From: JALHNI01 sp044226365
Lineage (GTDB): Bacteria; Acidobacteriota; Terriglobia; Bryobacterales; Bryobacteraceae
Direction of reading: 5' to 3'
DNA: 64,000 nt
Assembly (NCBI GenBank): GCA_044226365.1
Contig: JBGAHE010000002.1
Span: 1 to 64,000 of the forward strand
Shown: in pieces, positions 63,863 through 64,000 of the stretch
How positions within the stretch are numbered: position 1 is the first letter of the stretch
Layout of the letters: the number at the start of each line of letters is the position of its first letter
Position numbers and translations under genes: made by a program
Notes under the pieces: generated by a model
Told to the model about the DNA's origin: nothing
Seen by the model: the letters and a program-made list of their open reading frames with translations, nothing else
The model's database searches: none

Positions 63863-64000
63863 GTGACGCGATTCGTGGCTAGTTTGGTCGGCTTGGTACT
63901 CCTGGGTCAGGAGCCGACGATCTCCGTTGATGTAAGGCTGGTGCGGGTGGCGTGCACGGTGACGGGAAAGAACGGGCAGGTGGTTGCGGGGCTGGCGAAG
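63863..64000 (+). CDS. VWFA-related exported protein (TIGR03436-like), N-terminal fragment
   Basis: GTG 63863 opens a frame that is intact to the right edge (46 codons). It begins with a signal-peptide-like VTRFVASLVGLVLLGQEP and continues ISVDVRLVRVACTVTGKNGQ and VVAGLAK, the beta-domain that opens acidobacterial VWFA-related proteins (compare residues 31-60 of the gene at 36110). The rest lies outside the window, so the identification is tentative. Divergent from ileS with 37 bp between. Confidence 0.5.
   Translation, partial: MTRFVASLVGLVLLGQEPTISVDVRLVRVACTVTGKNGQVVAGLAK

Noticed and set aside
1..64000. tRNA/rRNA genes, CRISPR arrays, insertion sequences, prophage or attachment sites
   Set aside because: None were found: intergenic regions are short and hold no cloverleaf, regular repeat-spacer pattern, transposase or terminal inverted repeats.

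Overview
The window reads as a stretch of chromosome from an Acidobacteriota bacterium of the Solibacter/Bryobacter type. The DNA is GC-rich. It carries several protein families first defined in or strongly expanded in that group: ADOP permeases (TIGR03434), DUF3738/TIGR03435 proteins, VWFA-related proteins (TIGR03436), TIGR03437-type adhesion-like domains, an Oar-like outer-membrane barrel, and several PadR or BlaI regulators. I saw no insertion sequence, phage gene, CRISPR array, tRNA or rRNA. No gap between genes exceeds about 300 bases.

Layout. 1-5113: a GT9 fragment at the left edge, then a tightly packed minus-strand run of ICMT-like methyltransferase, heptosyltransferase I, a degenerate RfaE2-like protein, tsaD and an exported alpha/beta hydrolase. 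5207-20615: mostly secreted or metabolic single genes: two exported proteins, dienelactone hydrolase, DUF1080, a NarL-type regulator, sthA, a YkgJ protein, the proline-catabolism pair pruA plus a BFD-type flavoprotein, a GNAT, a YtxH protein and an exported toroid-like protein. 20616-23680: a PadR-ADOP pair with a palindromic operator. 23758-30355: NHL propeller, HupE/UreJ, exported PCC/DUF296 protein, PQQ-type sugar dehydrogenase, and a MarR/MFS divergent pair sharing a 14-bp palindrome.

30477-38173: a five-gene plus-strand operon of blaI, an M56 peptidase fused to DUF3738, a free exported DUF3738 protein, an Oar-like barrel and a VWFA-related protein, all overlapping or within 3 bp of each other. 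It looks like a proteolysis-gated regulator wired to its own envelope output. It is the best candidate here for an undescribed system. 38175-43578: a second PadR-ADOP pair and a divergent solo ADOP.

43973-50983: the histidine operon hisI-G-D-C-(HAD)-B-H-F-A. In front of it lies a complete transcription attenuator: a 24-codon leader peptide with seven His codons in an eight-codon run, a competing antiterminator, and a GC-rich hairpin followed by T6. A HAD phosphatase inside the operon probably supplies the histidinol-phosphatase step; hisE is not in the window.

50980-64000: housekeeping genes (ruvB, ruvA, rsmE, alr, an AhpD-like protein, miaA), two TPR proteins, the translation-coupled ileS-lspA-lgt block, and the first 46 codons of another VWFA-related protein at the right edge.
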